The translations under genes were made by a program, and so were the position numbers. The notes under the pieces are model-generated. The model saw only the letters and a program-made list of their open reading frames with translations. It was not told the DNA's origin and did not search any database. This document shows, piece by piece, positions 36,455 through 45,971 of a stretch of 64,000 nt of DNA. The stretch comes from Leptospira stimsonii. GTDB lineage: Bacteria; Spirochaetota; Leptospiria; Leptospirales; Leptospiraceae. Each line of letters starts with the position of its first letter. Within the stretch, counting starts at the first letter, position 1. The stretch covers positions 339,001-403,000 of the forward strand of contig NZ_QHCT01000004.1 of assembly GCF_003545885.1 (NCBI RefSeq), given 5' to 3'.

Positions 36455-39016
36455 TTAGAAAGCCGCTCGAATTCTCAAGTAGAAACTATCTTTGATCTTT
36501 TTTGATTCCCACACGAGACTTACGAAGAGACCGATCGAGACGGAGGAGACGACGTCGACAAGGGAAATTCTTTCAAAACCGAAAAGATGGGTGAATAGAT
36601 CGACGTGAAAAATCATTAGGAGGATGAGAATGGTCAAGCCGCTGATCCAATAGAGAATTGTGTTCGATCGAGAAAGAACTCTGTAGAAGGGAAGATCTTT
36701 TGAAAGATGAGTCAAAATCATTCCGAGATTGGAAGAAACCAAACCAAGAAACGCTACGGATCGGATCTTCTCAAACGTCCAGTGTTCGTGTTTTCCCCAG
36801 AAGGAAAGTCCGATGAGGACGAGAAGAATCAATCCTCCTCTGAATAAACTCAGCGAGGCATTTTGGAAACTCATGAGGCTTTCTTTCCCTCCTCGAGGAG
36901 GAGACGCATAGATATGTTTTTCCGCGTCCACACCTTCGAACACGAGAGTACATGCAGGATCTATAATCAATTCCATCAACAAGACGTGAGCCGGAAAGAA
37001 ATAGAGCGGATCTCCCGTGAAGACGGGAAGAAGAGACATCCCGATGATCGGGATATGGACTGAAATGATATAGGACACACTTTTTTGAATGTTCTCGTAG
37101 ATTCTTCTGCCGAGCATGACTGCCTTTACGATCGATGAGAAATTATCGTCTAACAAGACTAAGTCGGATGCTTCTCTCGCTACATCCGTTCCTCGTTTTC
37201 CCATCGAGATTCCTATATGAGAGGCGTGAAGCGCCAAAGTATCGTTTACCCCGTCTCCGGTCATGGCCACGGTTTCTCCCTTACTCTGGAAACCGCGGAC
37301 GATCTTCAGTTTTTGATGCGGTCGAATTCTGCAAAAGATACGAACCTGATCCAAACGCGAAGCTAGTTCCTCTTCTGTGAGCGCTTCCAATTCGTCTCCG
37401 CTCAGAACCGTTTCGGAAGAATCAAAGCCGATCTGCTTTGCAATCGACTTCGCCGTTCCTGCGTGGTCCCCGGTGATCATTACAACTTTGATTCCGGCAC
37501 GTTTACACTCAAGAACGGAAGCGGGAACCGATTCTCGGATCGGATCTTCCAGAAGAATCAAACCTAAAAAATCAAACGTTAGATCGTGTTGATCGTCCGG
37601 AACTCCTCTGGTTTTTGCCTTCGACTTCGCAACGCCTAATATTCTAAACCCTTGCGAAGAGTATCGTTCCACGACGTTTTCCCATTCGTTTAACAATTCT
37701 TTCGAAAAATGGCAAAGATCGAAGATCGCTTCCGGAGCGCCTTTGGCTCCGATTTGAAGGACTTCTTCGTTCTCACGGGACGACCAAGCGTAACTCAGTG
37801 CCATAAGCTTTGAGGAAAGCGGATATTCTTTTTTCAATTCCCAGTCGTGAATGTGTTCGGTTCCGGAAAGAAAGGTCACCCCCAATTCTCGGATTGCTTT
37901 TTCCATCGGGTCATAAGGATCTTTCTTGGATGCAAGCAAAGCGAATTCCAAAAGAGAATGAAATCGTTCCGGTATTTCCAAAAGTTTGGAGTCACATTGC
38001 AAAAATTCTCCTTCGCAATAAAGGCCTCGGACTTTCATGTTGTTTTCCGTAAGCGTACCGGTTTTGTCGACGCAAAGGACCGTAGCGGCGCCTAACGTTT
38101 CGATGGCGCTGAGATTTTTCGTGAGAACTCCGATTTTAGAGATTCTCCAAGCCCCTAAGGAAAAGAAAACGCTCAGAACTACCGGGATCTCTTCGGGTAA
38201 AACCGCCATTGAAAAAGTAATACCCGCGAGAAAAGCCTCCAACCAGCGTCCGTGCCGCAAACCTAAGCCGACGATGAGAAAGACGCAGAGAACTCCGGCA
38301 AACAATGAAAAGGCGATCGTAAACCGTTTGATCTCCGTCTGAAGAGGACTCGGAGATTGAGAGATCGTCTGCAATTCCTTTCCTATCTTTCCGATTTCGG
38401 TGGAATCTCCCGTGGCGGCGACCTGAAACACGGCTTCCCCTGCGACGACCGTACTTCCAGCGAAAACGAAGGAATTAGTATTTGCAGGATTCTGCATGTT
38501 CTTTTCGGAAGGAGGTTCCGCTTCTTTTGGAATACTTGCCGATTCTCCAGTCAAAAGAGATTCATCCACGTTCAGATTTAAGGAGAATGTCAAAAAACCG
38601 TCCGCAGAAATACGATCTCCTTCCTGAAGGATCACAACGTCTCCGGGAACAACTTCTCTGGAAGGAAGAATTTTGATTTTCCCGTCTCGTATGATTCTCG
38701 CTTTGAGAGGGGCGAGTTCTTTTAAGGAGGAAAGCGCGTTTTGGGATTTGTTATTCTGATAGATCGTGATGGATATGACCGCGATCACGGCGACGGATAA
38801 CATTCCCGCTTCCTCTAAATTCCCGAGAACGGCGTATAAAATACCGCACAGAATGAGAAGGGACAACATCGGTTCCGAAACAACCGAAAGAATCAACTTC
38901 CAAAAGGAAGTTTTTTGACTGCTCAGTTCGTTCGGACCAAAACGTTCGAATCTATCGAGAGCTTCCTTAGAAGTGAGGCCCTTTGGTAATATTTTTTCGG
39001 AGGAAGGATTCGGCAT
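36455..39016 (-). CDS. cation-transporting P-type ATPase (P2-like, unusual PEEIP motif)
   Basis: 853 residues. The A-domain loop LLTGESASIPKEA, the phosphorylation motif DKTGTLTEN, the nucleotide-domain KGAPEAI, the hinge MTGDGVNDTLALHASHIGIS and about ten membrane helices are visible. The N-terminal cation-ATPase domain is GLTSKEALDRFERFGPNEL. Transmembrane helix 4 has PEEIPVV instead of the PEGLP of Ca2+ ATPases or P(V/A)AMP of H+ pumps, so the substrate is not certain; magnesium or another cation is possible. The start ATG at 39016 follows an in-frame TTG. No metal-responsive regulator gene is next to it. Confidence 0.88.
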   Translation of the reverse strand: MPNPSSEKILPKGLTSKEALDRFERFGPNELSSQKTSFWKLILSVVSEPMLSLLILCGILYAVLGNLEEAGMLSVAVIAVISITIYQNNKSQNALSSLKELAPLKARIIRDGKIKILPSREVVPGDVVILQEGDRISADGFLTFSLNLNVDESLLTGESASIPKEAEPPSEKNMQNPANTNSFVFAGSTVVAGEAVFQVAATGDSTEIGKIGKELQTISQSPSPLQTEIKRFTIAFSLFAGVLCVFLIVGLGLRHGRWLEAFLAGITFSMAVLPEEIPVVLSVFFSLGAWRISKIGVLTKNLSAIETLGAATVLCVDKTGTLTENNMKVRGLYCEGEFLQCDSKLLEIPERFHSLLEFALLASKKDPYDPMEKAIRELGVTFLSGTEHIHDWELKKEYPLSSKLMALSYAWSSRENEEVLQIGAKGAPEAIFDLCHFSKELLNEWENVVERYSSQGFRILGVAKSKAKTRGVPDDQHDLTFDFLGLILLEDPIRESVPASVLECKRAGIKVVMITGDHAGTAKSIAKQIGFDSSETVLSGDELEALTEEELASRLDQVRIFCRIRPHQKLKIVRGFQSKGETVAMTGDGVNDTLALHASHIGISMGKRGTDVAREASDLVLLDDNFSSIVKAVMLGRRIYENIQKSVSYIISVHIPIIGMSLLPVFTGDPLYFFPAHVLLMELIIDPACTLVFEGVDAEKHIYASPPRGGKESLMSFQNASLSLFRGGLILLVLIGLSFWGKHEHWTFEKIRSVAFLGLVSSNLGMILTHLSKDLPFYRVLSRSNTILYWISGLTILILLMIFHVDLFTHLFGFERISLVDVVSSVSIGLFVSLVWESKKIKDSFYLRIRAAF

Positions 39017-39109
39017 CAAGAGGATCTCGTTTCTTTAGAATTTAATAATTTACGAAAAAATAAAATGAATCACGCGGTCAGGATAGAAACAAATCTTTGG
39101 AAAGAAATC

Positions 39110-39147
39110 AAAAAACGACGCCCTCGTTGGAGAGTGTTTGAGGGCGT
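39110..39147 (-). terminator. rho-independent terminator of the Hsp20 gene
   Basis: On the minus strand: ACGCCCTC, loop, GAGGGCGT, CG, then TTTTTT. Perfect 8-bp stem, 18 bp after the Hsp20 stop codon; it isolates the Hsp20 gene from the ATPase gene. Confidence 0.8.
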
Positions 39148-39164
39148 TGTGCAAGACCTTGAAT

Positions 39165-39605
39165 TTATTGAACTCCGATCTTCACCGGGTTTGTCTTTGG
39201 CGCTCCTTCCTTTATAGGAAGATCTAATTTGAGAACTCCGTTCTCGTATTTTGCGGAGATTTTGGATCGATCCACCGTTTCCGGTAAAGTGAAGGAACGA
39301 CTAAAGGAAGAATAATTGTATTCTCTTTTGCTGTATTGTTTATCCTCTTCCTTGTTTTCGGATTCTTTCTCCGCGCTGATCGTAATCATATCCCCGTCGA
39401 TGTCTATGTTAAAATCCTTCTTCTCCAATCCGGGTGCGGCGAAATCCAGCTCGTATCCGTTCGAATTTCTTTTCACGTTCACTGCCGGAACATGGGAAAC
39501 CCATTCGTTATGAAACAAATCGTTCCAATCCGGCCAATTGCGGAAAAAATGATCGAAACCGGTAAGGCTCTGAATCCGATTGGGGTGTTTTGTAACTCCA
39601 TTCAT
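39165..39605 (-). CDS. small heat-shock protein (Hsp20/alpha-crystallin)
   Basis: 146 residues, a normal sHsp length. The alpha-crystallin domain begins VPAVNVKRNSNGYELDFAAP and ends with the conserved GVLKLDLPIKE (the A-x-x-x-n-G-v-L motif: KYENGVLKLDLP). The C-terminal extension carries the I-x-I/V motif as KTNPVKIGVQ. It is an ATP-independent holdase chaperone of stress conditions. The ATG at 39605 has AAAGGAGAATTC upstream, a strong ribosome site; the longer open frame upstream is not used. No CIRCE-like repeat was seen in the 250 bp before it. Confidence 0.92.
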   Translation of the reverse strand: MNGVTKHPNRIQSLTGFDHFFRNWPDWNDLFHNEWVSHVPAVNVKRNSNGYELDFAAPGLEKKDFNIDIDGDMITISAEKESENKEEDKQYSKREYNYSSFSRSFTLPETVDRSKISAKYENGVLKLDLPIKEGAPKTNPVKIGVQ

Positions 39606-39856
39606 AGAATTCTCCTTTGATGAATTTGGATTTTTTTCTTTATAAGGCTTTTTCCGAAGGAGGTCAAGGGTGGTTGAGGAAAACGCCAAAAAACAAAGCC
39701 GAACGGTAAATATACAGGGAGTTTTTTCGCAGAGAACAAAAAACGGGAAAGCGCTGGAGTAAAAAGGGAAACTTAAAAAACTGGAATTCAGTTTACAGAA
39801 AATCGCCACTGTGATAATTCTTATCCCTTAAGTCATGAATCGAAAAGAAAAGCAAT

Positions 39857-41815
39857 ATGGGAACGATTGTCGATAATTCGGATCGTCAGTTTGAATTTAT
39901 AAAAAACGAGAAAAACGAGATCCAAATCATATTACAGATTTTGGATCTTTTTTCTAAAGTCCTCTCCGGAAAACTTCTTTCGGATCAGGCTCTTCCCCTT
40001 GTCCTAGAGAAAATTTCAGCGATCTCCGATTGGACAAGAGCGGAACTTTGGATGATCGACGACGCTTCCAAAACGTTTTACCTCAAAGCCGCTTTCGGCG
40101 CTGAAACAAAGCCCGAGGAAACCTTTGCCCATGATTCCAAAAGAATTACGGTTCCCGCCTCGGAAGAATTCCTTCTTCGTCTCGTAAACGAACAAAAAAC
40201 AATTTGGAGTAACGATCCGAAGGACGAGGTTCGGTACGAACACATTCTTCGCACTTCCCATCCGGCTCCGAAAACCGTTTTTGGGATTCCGATTTTATCT
40301 CAGAAAAAAAAGTCCGGAGCTTTGATCTTCTATTCCGAACAAGCCAAAAACGCTCAAGACGAAACGTTCATTTCTTGGATCGAGAATGTCGCTTATCAAA
40401 TGGGTTCTCTCATTTTCGAAAAAGTGGAAGTTCCGTTTACACAAGGAAACGAGGATCGAATCGGTCAGGTGCTTGAGAATATGCCGGTGATGTTTTTCTC
40501 GGTGGACGAACAATTTAGGATTCTATCTTGGAATCATGAATGTGAGAACGTAACCGGCTATGAGAAAGAGGAAGTCATCGGAAAAGAACGTTTTTTTAAG
40601 GATCAACTTTTAGGAATTCAAGACTACGGAAATTCCTCCGAATTCTATCATCAAAGCGTCGATTCCGATTTTAAGAATTGGGAATTGGAAATCAAATCGA
40701 AGACCGGAAAAATAAAAACGATCGCGATGTCCAATATATCGACCGAGTTTCCGATCGCAGGTTGGAAACATTGGTTCGTCGGAGTCGACGTTACCCTCAC
40801 CAAAGAAGTCGAAAAAAATCTGAAAAGCTCACTCAAAGAGTTATCGGACTTTCACACCGCTTTGAACGCGGTCTCGATCGTGGCGATTACCGACAAACTG
40901 GGGAATATCATCTATGTGAATCAGAACTTTTGCAATATCAGCGGTTATTCCAAAAATGAACTCTTAGGGAGAAATCATAGAATCATCAATTCAGGTTATC
41001 ATCCGAAAGAATTTTTTATCGAGTTGTGGAAGACCATTTCGAAGGGAAAGATTTGGAAAGGGGAGATTAAAAATAAATCGAAAGACGGGAAGTTCTATTG
41101 GGTGGATACGACGATTTCGCCTATTTTTGACGAAAACGGCAAACCGCATCAATATCTTGCGATTCGAAACGATATCACCGAAAGAAAGGAAACCGAAGAA
41201 AAAGTGAGATTGACGGAAAACAATCTCAAGACGCTACAGGATCGAATGAGCCCGCATTTTTTATTCAATACATTGAGCATCATTCATTCCTATTTGCAGA
41301 CCAATTCGGAACTCGCGGATTCCGCAATTTTGATGCTCGCGGAAAATTATAGATTCCTAATAGACAACGCGCAGAGGGCGTTGATTCCTTTCGATGTAGA
41401 GTGGGAATTTATGGAGAATTATATGAAACTTCTCAAACTCAGATTCTCCGACTTTTTAGATATCGAGGTGGTAAAAAAAGGCGACTTTAGCAAATGTCAA
41501 CTCCCGCCTCTCACCTTACAACCGATTGTCGAAAATTCTTACATACACGGAATTCGAAACCAAAAAGGCGGCGGGAAAATTTCGGTCGAAGCCACGATCG
41601 AAGGAAATCGAACTCGAATCCGAATTCGTGACAACGGAAAAGGTATCGAGAATACGGAAAATTTTTATTCAAGAACGTTGAACAATATCTCGGAGCGTCT
41701 GAAATTTTATCTTTACGAATCGGAAGTAAAAATTGAAAATCACGCCGATGGAGGGACATTGGTAACCGTCGATTTTGACACGCCAAAAAACGAACAGCTG
41801 GGAAAATTAAACTGA
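39857..41815 (+). CDS. GAF-PAS-PAS sensor histidine kinase of the LytS (His_kinase) type
   Basis: 652 residues, soluble (no membrane helix). GAF-like domain at about residues 20-195, two PAS domains (about 200-320 with SWNHECENVTGYEKEE, and 330-450 with VNQNFCNISGYSKNELLGRNHRI and a PAC tail ending NDITERK), then the LytS-type phospho-acceptor motif MSPHFLFNTLS (His467) and the HATPase region PIVENSYIHGI and RDNGKGI. LytS-type kinases pair with LytTR response regulators; one follows immediately (one base between stop and start), so this is a complete two-gene operon. The signal is not predictable. Confidence 0.92.
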   Translation: MGTIVDNSDRQFEFIKNEKNEIQIILQILDLFSKVLSGKLLSDQALPLVLEKISAISDWTRAELWMIDDASKTFYLKAAFGAETKPEETFAHDSKRITVPASEEFLLRLVNEQKTIWSNDPKDEVRYEHILRTSHPAPKTVFGIPILSQKKKSGALIFYSEQAKNAQDETFISWIENVAYQMGSLIFEKVEVPFTQGNEDRIGQVLENMPVMFFSVDEQFRILSWNHECENVTGYEKEEVIGKERFFKDQLLGIQDYGNSSEFYHQSVDSDFKNWELEIKSKTGKIKTIAMSNISTEFPIAGWKHWFVGVDVTLTKEVEKNLKSSLKELSDFHTALNAVSIVAITDKLGNIIYVNQNFCNISGYSKNELLGRNHRIINSGYHPKEFFIELWKTISKGKIWKGEIKNKSKDGKFYWVDTTISPIFDENGKPHQYLAIRNDITERKETEEKVRLTENNLKTLQDRMSPHFLFNTLSIIHSYLQTNSELADSAILMLAENYRFLIDNAQRALIPFDVEWEFMENYMKLLKLRFSDFLDIEVVKKGDFSKCQLPPLTLQPIVENSYIHGIRNQKGGGKISVEATIEGNRTRIRIRDNGKGIENTENFYSRTLNNISERLKFYLYESEVKIENHADGGTLVTVDFDTPKNEQLGKLN

Positions 41816-41816
41816 A

Positions 41817-42551
41817 ATGGCATCTCCGAATAAAGAATGGAAAGCGATCATCGTGGAAGACGAGGCTCCTACCAGAGAGTTGCTCGTAAACTTCTGTCTC
41901 TCTCGACCTGAATTAAAACTTTGTAAAGTAGCAAAAGACGGAGAAGAGGCATTACAATTTCTCCAAGAAGAATCTTTCGACTTAGCCTTCTTAGATATCA
42001 ATCTTCCCGTGATATCAGGATTGGAAGTGCTTGAAAAACTGGAAAATCCTCCGTATGTGATCTTTGTCACCGCATTTCGAGATAAGGCGATCGACGCATT
42101 TGAGTTAGGCGCTCTCGATTATCTTTTAAAACCGTTTTCAAAGGATCGATTTTACAAAGCCGTGGATCGAGCCGTGGAGTTTCTTCAAAACAAGAGAAGC
42201 CAAAATTCAGGAAATGCGTTCAACGAACACGGGCTGTTCATCTTGGAAAAGGAAAATTATTTTCTGGTTCCTTACACTGACATCATCTACATCGCGTCCC
42301 GGGATAATTTCAGCGTGATTCATACGGAAGAAAGGGAATACATCACTTATAAATCCCTAAAGAGCTTGGAGGCAAAACTTCCATCCAATCAATTTTTAAG
42401 AATTTATAAACAATACATCATCAATCTCCAGAAACTTTCTCATCTCCAGAGTGATACGATGGGGAACTACGTCGTCTACCTTAAGGACGAGGACGAAACC
42501 CAACTTCCGGTCGGCCGGAAATACATCGCAAAGATCAAAGAACTTCTCTGA
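41817..42551 (+). CDS. LytTR-family response regulator
   Basis: 244 residues. N-terminal receiver: IIVEDEAPTRELL, the phospho-acceptor Asp60 in LAFLDINLP, the Thr of VTAFRDK, and Lys in LLKPFSKDRF. C-terminal LytTR DNA-binding domain (about residues 145-240): FLVPYTDIIYIASRDNFSVIHT, TYKSLKSLEAKLPSNQFLRIYKQYIINL and LPVGRKYIAKIKELL. Regulators of this class bind pairs of imperfect direct repeats and control wall, adhesion or virulence genes. Start ATG overlaps the kinase stop region (TGA-A-ATG), indicating translational coupling. Its target genes cannot be seen from the sequence. Confidence 0.93.
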   Translation: MASPNKEWKAIIVEDEAPTRELLVNFCLSRPELKLCKVAKDGEEALQFLQEESFDLAFLDINLPVISGLEVLEKLENPPYVIFVTAFRDKAIDAFELGALDYLLKPFSKDRFYKAVDRAVEFLQNKRSQNSGNAFNEHGLFILEKENYFLVPYTDIIYIASRDNFSVIHTEEREYITYKSLKSLEAKLPSNQFLRIYKQYIINLQKLSHLQSDTMGNYVVYLKDEDETQLPVGRKYIAKIKELL

Positions 42552-42689
42552 ATTTTCCGGAAAGGCCTAGAATTCCTCCAATCCCCGATCGGAGCGGTTT
42601 TACGCTTCTTTTCGTCTCGGAGATTTTTAGAATTTAACCCTTTCAATCCGCAGAAAACCCCCGCAATCCGTCGTATATCCCTTGGGTCA

Positions 42690-42718
42690 TTGACGGCCCC
42701 TCCAAACTCCTATATAAA
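42690..42718 (+). promoter_or_regulatory. sigma-70-type promoter of the Crp-family gene
   Basis: TTGACG at 42690-42695 and TATAAA at 42713-42718 separated by 17 bp. It lies 35 bp before the start codon at 42753, so the Crp-like gene has its own promoter rather than depending on the LytTR operon. Confidence 0.65.
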
Positions 42719-42752
42719 CTACTCAGTAAGAATGGAAAGGATTAGGAAGAAT

Positions 42753-43439
42753 ATGAGCGCACTTACAGTATCCAAAGGTGTTTCCGACGAGAATCAAGTC
42801 CCGAGTAAGAAAAAACGTCTTGAGTTGGTTCCGAAATATGAATTGAGCGATTCCCAAAATACGAAACATTTTGAAAAGAACGCGCTACTTTTTTCGGAAG
42901 GCGATTCTTCCAACGGTTTCTATATCGTTCGAAAAGGATACGTTCGTTCCTTCCGACATTCCAAGGCAAACGACAAACAGCAAACATTCAAAATTCATTA
43001 TCCTGGAAGTTGGGTCGGTTTTCGGGATGCAGTGATGGGCGGAACCTATTTGCACAACGCAATCGCATTAGAAGATACGGAAGTTCAATTCGTATCACAA
43101 TTCGAAATTCAAGAATTGCTACATACAAACCGGGAGTTCAGCGATATGGCTTTCGACAAAATGACTCAGGAATGTGTGGAAGCCGAAAACAAAATCTACT
43201 CGATGGGGATCCGTCATACGCACGCGAAGTTGTCCGAATTCCTTTTGGAAAGAATGAAGGAGGTCGGAGTCAAAATCGAGCTTCCTTTTACCAGAGACGT
43301 GCTCGCTTCCATCATCGGCGCCACTACGGAAACCTTAGTCAGAGCCCTTTCCGATTTCAAGTGTCGGGGTTGGATTGAAATTGAAAAAAGAAAAATTCTT
43401 ATCAAAAACGAAACCGCTTTGATGAGTCTTCTCGACTAG
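42753..43439 (+). CDS. Crp/Fnr-family transcriptional regulator
   Basis: 228 residues. Cyclic-nucleotide-binding-like beta-roll at about residues 40-150 (FEKNALLFSEGDSSNGFYIVRKGYVRSF), without clear cAMP-contacting Arg/Ser residues of CRP and without the four Fnr cysteines. C-terminal winged helix from about residue 150: TRDVLASIIGATTETLVRALSDFKCRGWIEIEKRKILI. The ligand is therefore unknown. ATG at 42753 is chosen because AGGA stands eight bases upstream; longer in-frame starts would sit inside the -35/-10 region of the promoter at 42690. The gene at 43471 follows closely and may be co-transcribed. Confidence 0.9.
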   Translation: MSALTVSKGVSDENQVPSKKKRLELVPKYELSDSQNTKHFEKNALLFSEGDSSNGFYIVRKGYVRSFRHSKANDKQQTFKIHYPGSWVGFRDAVMGGTYLHNAIALEDTEVQFVSQFEIQELLHTNREFSDMAFDKMTQECVEAENKIYSMGIRHTHAKLSEFLLERMKEVGVKIELPFTRDVLASIIGATTETLVRALSDFKCRGWIEIEKRKILIKNETALMSLLD

Positions 43440-43470
43440 AACCAAAGACCGAACTCAAAAAAGAAATTCA

Positions 43471-44124
43471 ATGGGTAGAAGGCATTTTAGCAAAACCGTG
43501 AGTTTTCCCGTAAATCAAGTGGAGCTCAAAGGAGACATCGTCGTCCCCGAGGGCGCGGATTTGCTCGTCATCAATATACTCGAAGAGGAACATTCCCGAT
43601 TTGCGGATCGACTCAAAAAACTTTCCAGCGCGCTCAATGGAAAAAAAATCGCGACCTTCTTTCTCTACGGTCTTTTGACGGATAAGGAAAGACAAATTTC
43701 CATCAACCGATTGGATGAGGAACTTTTGTCAGATCGACTAATCGCTGTTACCCACTGGCTAAAAAATCACAGTCTGACGAAGGATATGAGATTCGGGTAC
43801 GTGGGTTTATCGGTTTACGCCGAACGATTTTTTAGAGCCAGTTTGAAGTTAAAAAACCAAATAGAAAGTTTTGTCTTTATTGGAGAAATTCCGCCACTCA
43901 GCGTCGATTTCTGCGAGGTTCCGATCTTAAACATCATCGGAGCTTTGAATGTAAAGGGGCAGGAATCCGACCAAACGACGTTTAAGAGAATCGAATCTCC
44001 TCAAAAAAAAATAAGTCGTATCGAAGGTTCGCCGAGTCATTTGGAAGATCCACAGAAATGGAATTTGGTGACAAAGGCCGCAACGGACTGGTTTTCCGAG
44101 CCGACCGCTCGGATGAGCGGATAG
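43471..44124 (+). CDS. alpha/beta-hydrolase-like protein (dienelactone-hydrolase group)
   Basis: 217 residues. The N-terminal half resembles the DLH-like proteins found beside phosphoribosyltransferase domains: KGDIVVPEGADLLVINILEEEHSRF, then FFLYGLLTDKERQI. The nucleophile elbow is irregular (GYVGLSVYAERFF: G-L-S-V-Y), and the catalytic-His segment is SPSHLEDPQKWNLVTKAATDWF. Activity is uncertain because the elbow has no clean GxSxG. It lies 31 bp after the Crp-like gene. Cytoplasmic. Confidence 0.72.
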   Translation: MGRRHFSKTVSFPVNQVELKGDIVVPEGADLLVINILEEEHSRFADRLKKLSSALNGKKIATFFLYGLLTDKERQISINRLDEELLSDRLIAVTHWLKNHSLTKDMRFGYVGLSVYAERFFRASLKLKNQIESFVFIGEIPPLSVDFCEVPILNIIGALNVKGQESDQTTFKRIESPQKKISRIEGSPSHLEDPQKWNLVTKAATDWFSEPTARMSG

Positions 44125-44203
44125 AATATTCCGATCACAGTATATTCTTAAAATATTATAATCGATCCAGAGTTTTTATTCCGGAGAATATAGGTTCGAA
44201 AAA

Positions 44204-44530
44204 TTAGGATCTGATTCCGATCAAGTCGAGTATTAGCAAAAGAAACGGGATCGAAATTCCGATATAGATAAAGATCGCAAAATAAACGATTATGGGTTGC
44301 TTTCGTATAAATAGAAAAAGAATCCAAAGAGCAACTAACGCAAACATAAACCAAGCGGGAATTTGTAATGCGTACGCATAACCGGCCGCACCTTCGAAAT
44401 TGGAAACTTCTCTCCATTCTACAATCGTGGAAGCGATACGGTCCGCGATCGTGCCTGCCGCTAAAAAGCTAGAAACGAAATAAATAAATCCGGCCAAGAG
44501 ACCGACAGATTCTTTCTTACTATCAGTCAT
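44204..44530 (-). CDS. small membrane protein of unknown function
   Basis: 108 residues with three hydrophobic helices (LLAGFIYFVSSFLAAGTIAD, IPAWFMFALVALWILFLFI, and IIVYFAIFIYIGISIPFLLL). The ATG at 44530 has AAGGAG eleven bases upstream. No family recognised. It is convergent with the hydrolase-like gene at 43471 and stands alone. Confidence 0.72.
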   Translation of the reverse strand: MTDSKKESVGLLAGFIYFVSSFLAAGTIADRIASTIVEWREVSNFEGAAGYAYALQIPAWFMFALVALWILFLFIRKQPIIVYFAIFIYIGISIPFLLLILDLIGIRS

Positions 44531-44668
44531 AAGATCGAATTCTCCTTTAAAGTTATACTTCGAACGTTCTTAAACTGTATTTTCAAGTCATTTTCTATAA
44601 AATTCTTTGCGGAAACAAAAAAGGGAATTCATGCATTCTTATGAAATTGGAAATGGAAATTAGAAAAG

Positions 44669-44764
44669 ATGAATTTAAGAGAAGTTGCTCTTTCCTTTCT
44701 TATAGATCGGGTGGATACCGCGACGGAATTCCTTTTTGACGAACTGTTCCCCTATGAAGAGTAA
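44669..44764 (+). CDS. possible 31-residue acidic leader ORF
   Basis: ATG at 44669, product MNLREVALSFLIDRVDTATE...FPYEE, stop at 44764. It overlaps the next gene's start by 11 bases, which is typical of a coupled upstream reading frame. Ribosome site AGAAAAG is weak and no homologue is recalled, so it may be fortuitous. Confidence 0.25.
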   Translation: MNLREVALSFLIDRVDTATEFLFDELFPYEE

Positions 44765-45125
44765 AAAGAACCAAGATCAAACCTATGATTTTATCTGCTT
44801 TAGCGATTTAGCGTATGAATTCGATATCGCAGAGAAGAAAAAAATCGAAAACAAAATTAGAAGGCGTTTAAAATATTACGGATTAGGAATGTTCGACTCC
44901 GATCGAGTGGAAATGATCCGAACGTTGAAAAACCAACTTCTTGCGGAATTTCGAGACTACAAAAATTCAAAGTATTATGTAGGGAGTAGAGGCCGTTATT
45001 GTGATTCGAAAGATTTCGACTTTGATTTGTTTCTTCGGGAATACCGAACAAAATTTCCCGGCATTTCTTCCGATGACATGGAGAATATCATTCATTTTTC
45101 AATTTATTTATATTATCTGAGATAA
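44754..45125 (+). CDS. hypothetical soluble protein
   Basis: 123 residues, no signal or membrane segment. It is lysine- and aspartate-rich, with FICFSDLAYEFDIAEKKKIENKIRRRLKYYGLG and a C-terminal MENIIHFSIYLYYLR. The family is unknown. ATG at 44754 is preferred to an in-frame TTG at 44736. The reading frame begins inside a possible short upstream ORF (44669-44764). Confidence 0.6.
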   Translation: MKSKKNQDQTYDFICFSDLAYEFDIAEKKKIENKIRRRLKYYGLGMFDSDRVEMIRTLKNQLLAEFRDYKNSKYYVGSRGRYCDSKDFDFDLFLREYRTKFPGISSDDMENIIHFSIYLYYLR

Positions 45126-45485
45126 GCCCGTACGTTTTTGTGAAACGAAGCAGATTCTACTTTGATCCATTCCTTCGGTTTGAATCGGAAGTTTTCCAAA
45201 GGTAGGAGTTTGTGACTTTGTTTTCATTGGAGAAATTCCAAAACCGGATGGAATTCATTTCCAATGGACCCGGGGAATCTCTCGTCTGAAAGTAAAGGGA
45301 GAATAGTTTGACATAAAATTAACTGGAAAATCAAACTCTCATTTCAGAATATGGAACGTGGGTCTAATAAGAATTTTTGGATTTCGTTGTCCATTAAGAG
45401 ATCGAATCGATAAAGCCGATCGTCTAACTGGGAATACAATCCGTCGATTGTTCGCATTTGTCTTGTTAGACTAGGAGAATAGAAT
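45126..45485. other. intergenic stretch
   Basis: About 360 bp. A GTAGGAGTTTGTGAC motif at 45202-45216 resembles motifs in other gaps of the window. Otherwise no gene or hairpin was seen; it should hold the promoter of the SnoaL-like gene. Confidence 0.4.
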
Positions 45486-45872
45486 ATGCCTACTTCGGAA
45501 ACTTTGGAACGTTTTATCGCGCTCGTGGAAGAAAACAAACACGACGTAGCCATCGAAGAATTTTATACGGAGAATTCTTCCATGCAGGAAAATCAATCTG
45601 CGCCTCGGATCGGACGAAGGTTGCACGTCGCGAACGAGAAAAAAGTTCTTTCCAGAGTGAAAACTCTGACATCGACGTGTGTTCGTCCCGTTTTTGTGAA
45701 CGGTGACAAGGTTGTCATTCGATGGATCTTTCATTTCGAATGGAAGGATGGAACCGCCATGCACATGGAGGAGTTAGCGTATCAGCGCTGGGAAGGCGAA
45801 AGAATCGCTGAGGAAACTTTTTTCTACGATCCGGCACAACGTCTTCCGATTCCCGCGAAAAGTTCCGATTAA
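45486..45872 (+). CDS. SnoaL-like/NTF2-fold protein
   Basis: 128 residues of the NTF2-like superfamily: TLERFIALVEENKHDVAIEEFYTENSSMQEN at the start, then RVKTLTSTCVRP, FVNGDKVVIRWIFHFEW (central beta-sheet) and RWEGERIAEETFFYDPAQ at the C-terminus. These cone-shaped proteins may be isomerases, hydrolases or simple binding proteins; the polyketide cyclase SnoaL gave the name. Ribosome site AGGAG eight bases before the ATG. A second member of this fold lies at 54530-54904. Single gene. Confidence 0.8.
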   Translation: MPTSETLERFIALVEENKHDVAIEEFYTENSSMQENQSAPRIGRRLHVANEKKVLSRVKTLTSTCVRPVFVNGDKVVIRWIFHFEWKDGTAMHMEELAYQRWEGERIAEETFFYDPAQRLPIPAKSSD

Positions 45873-45971
45873 AAGATTCCTCATTCTTTAAAATAATCGT
45901 TTGCCATTTGGAAATCGATCCTTCATCTTTGTGATCGATTCCGATTCCAACTCGGAGATAGTGGAGAACTT

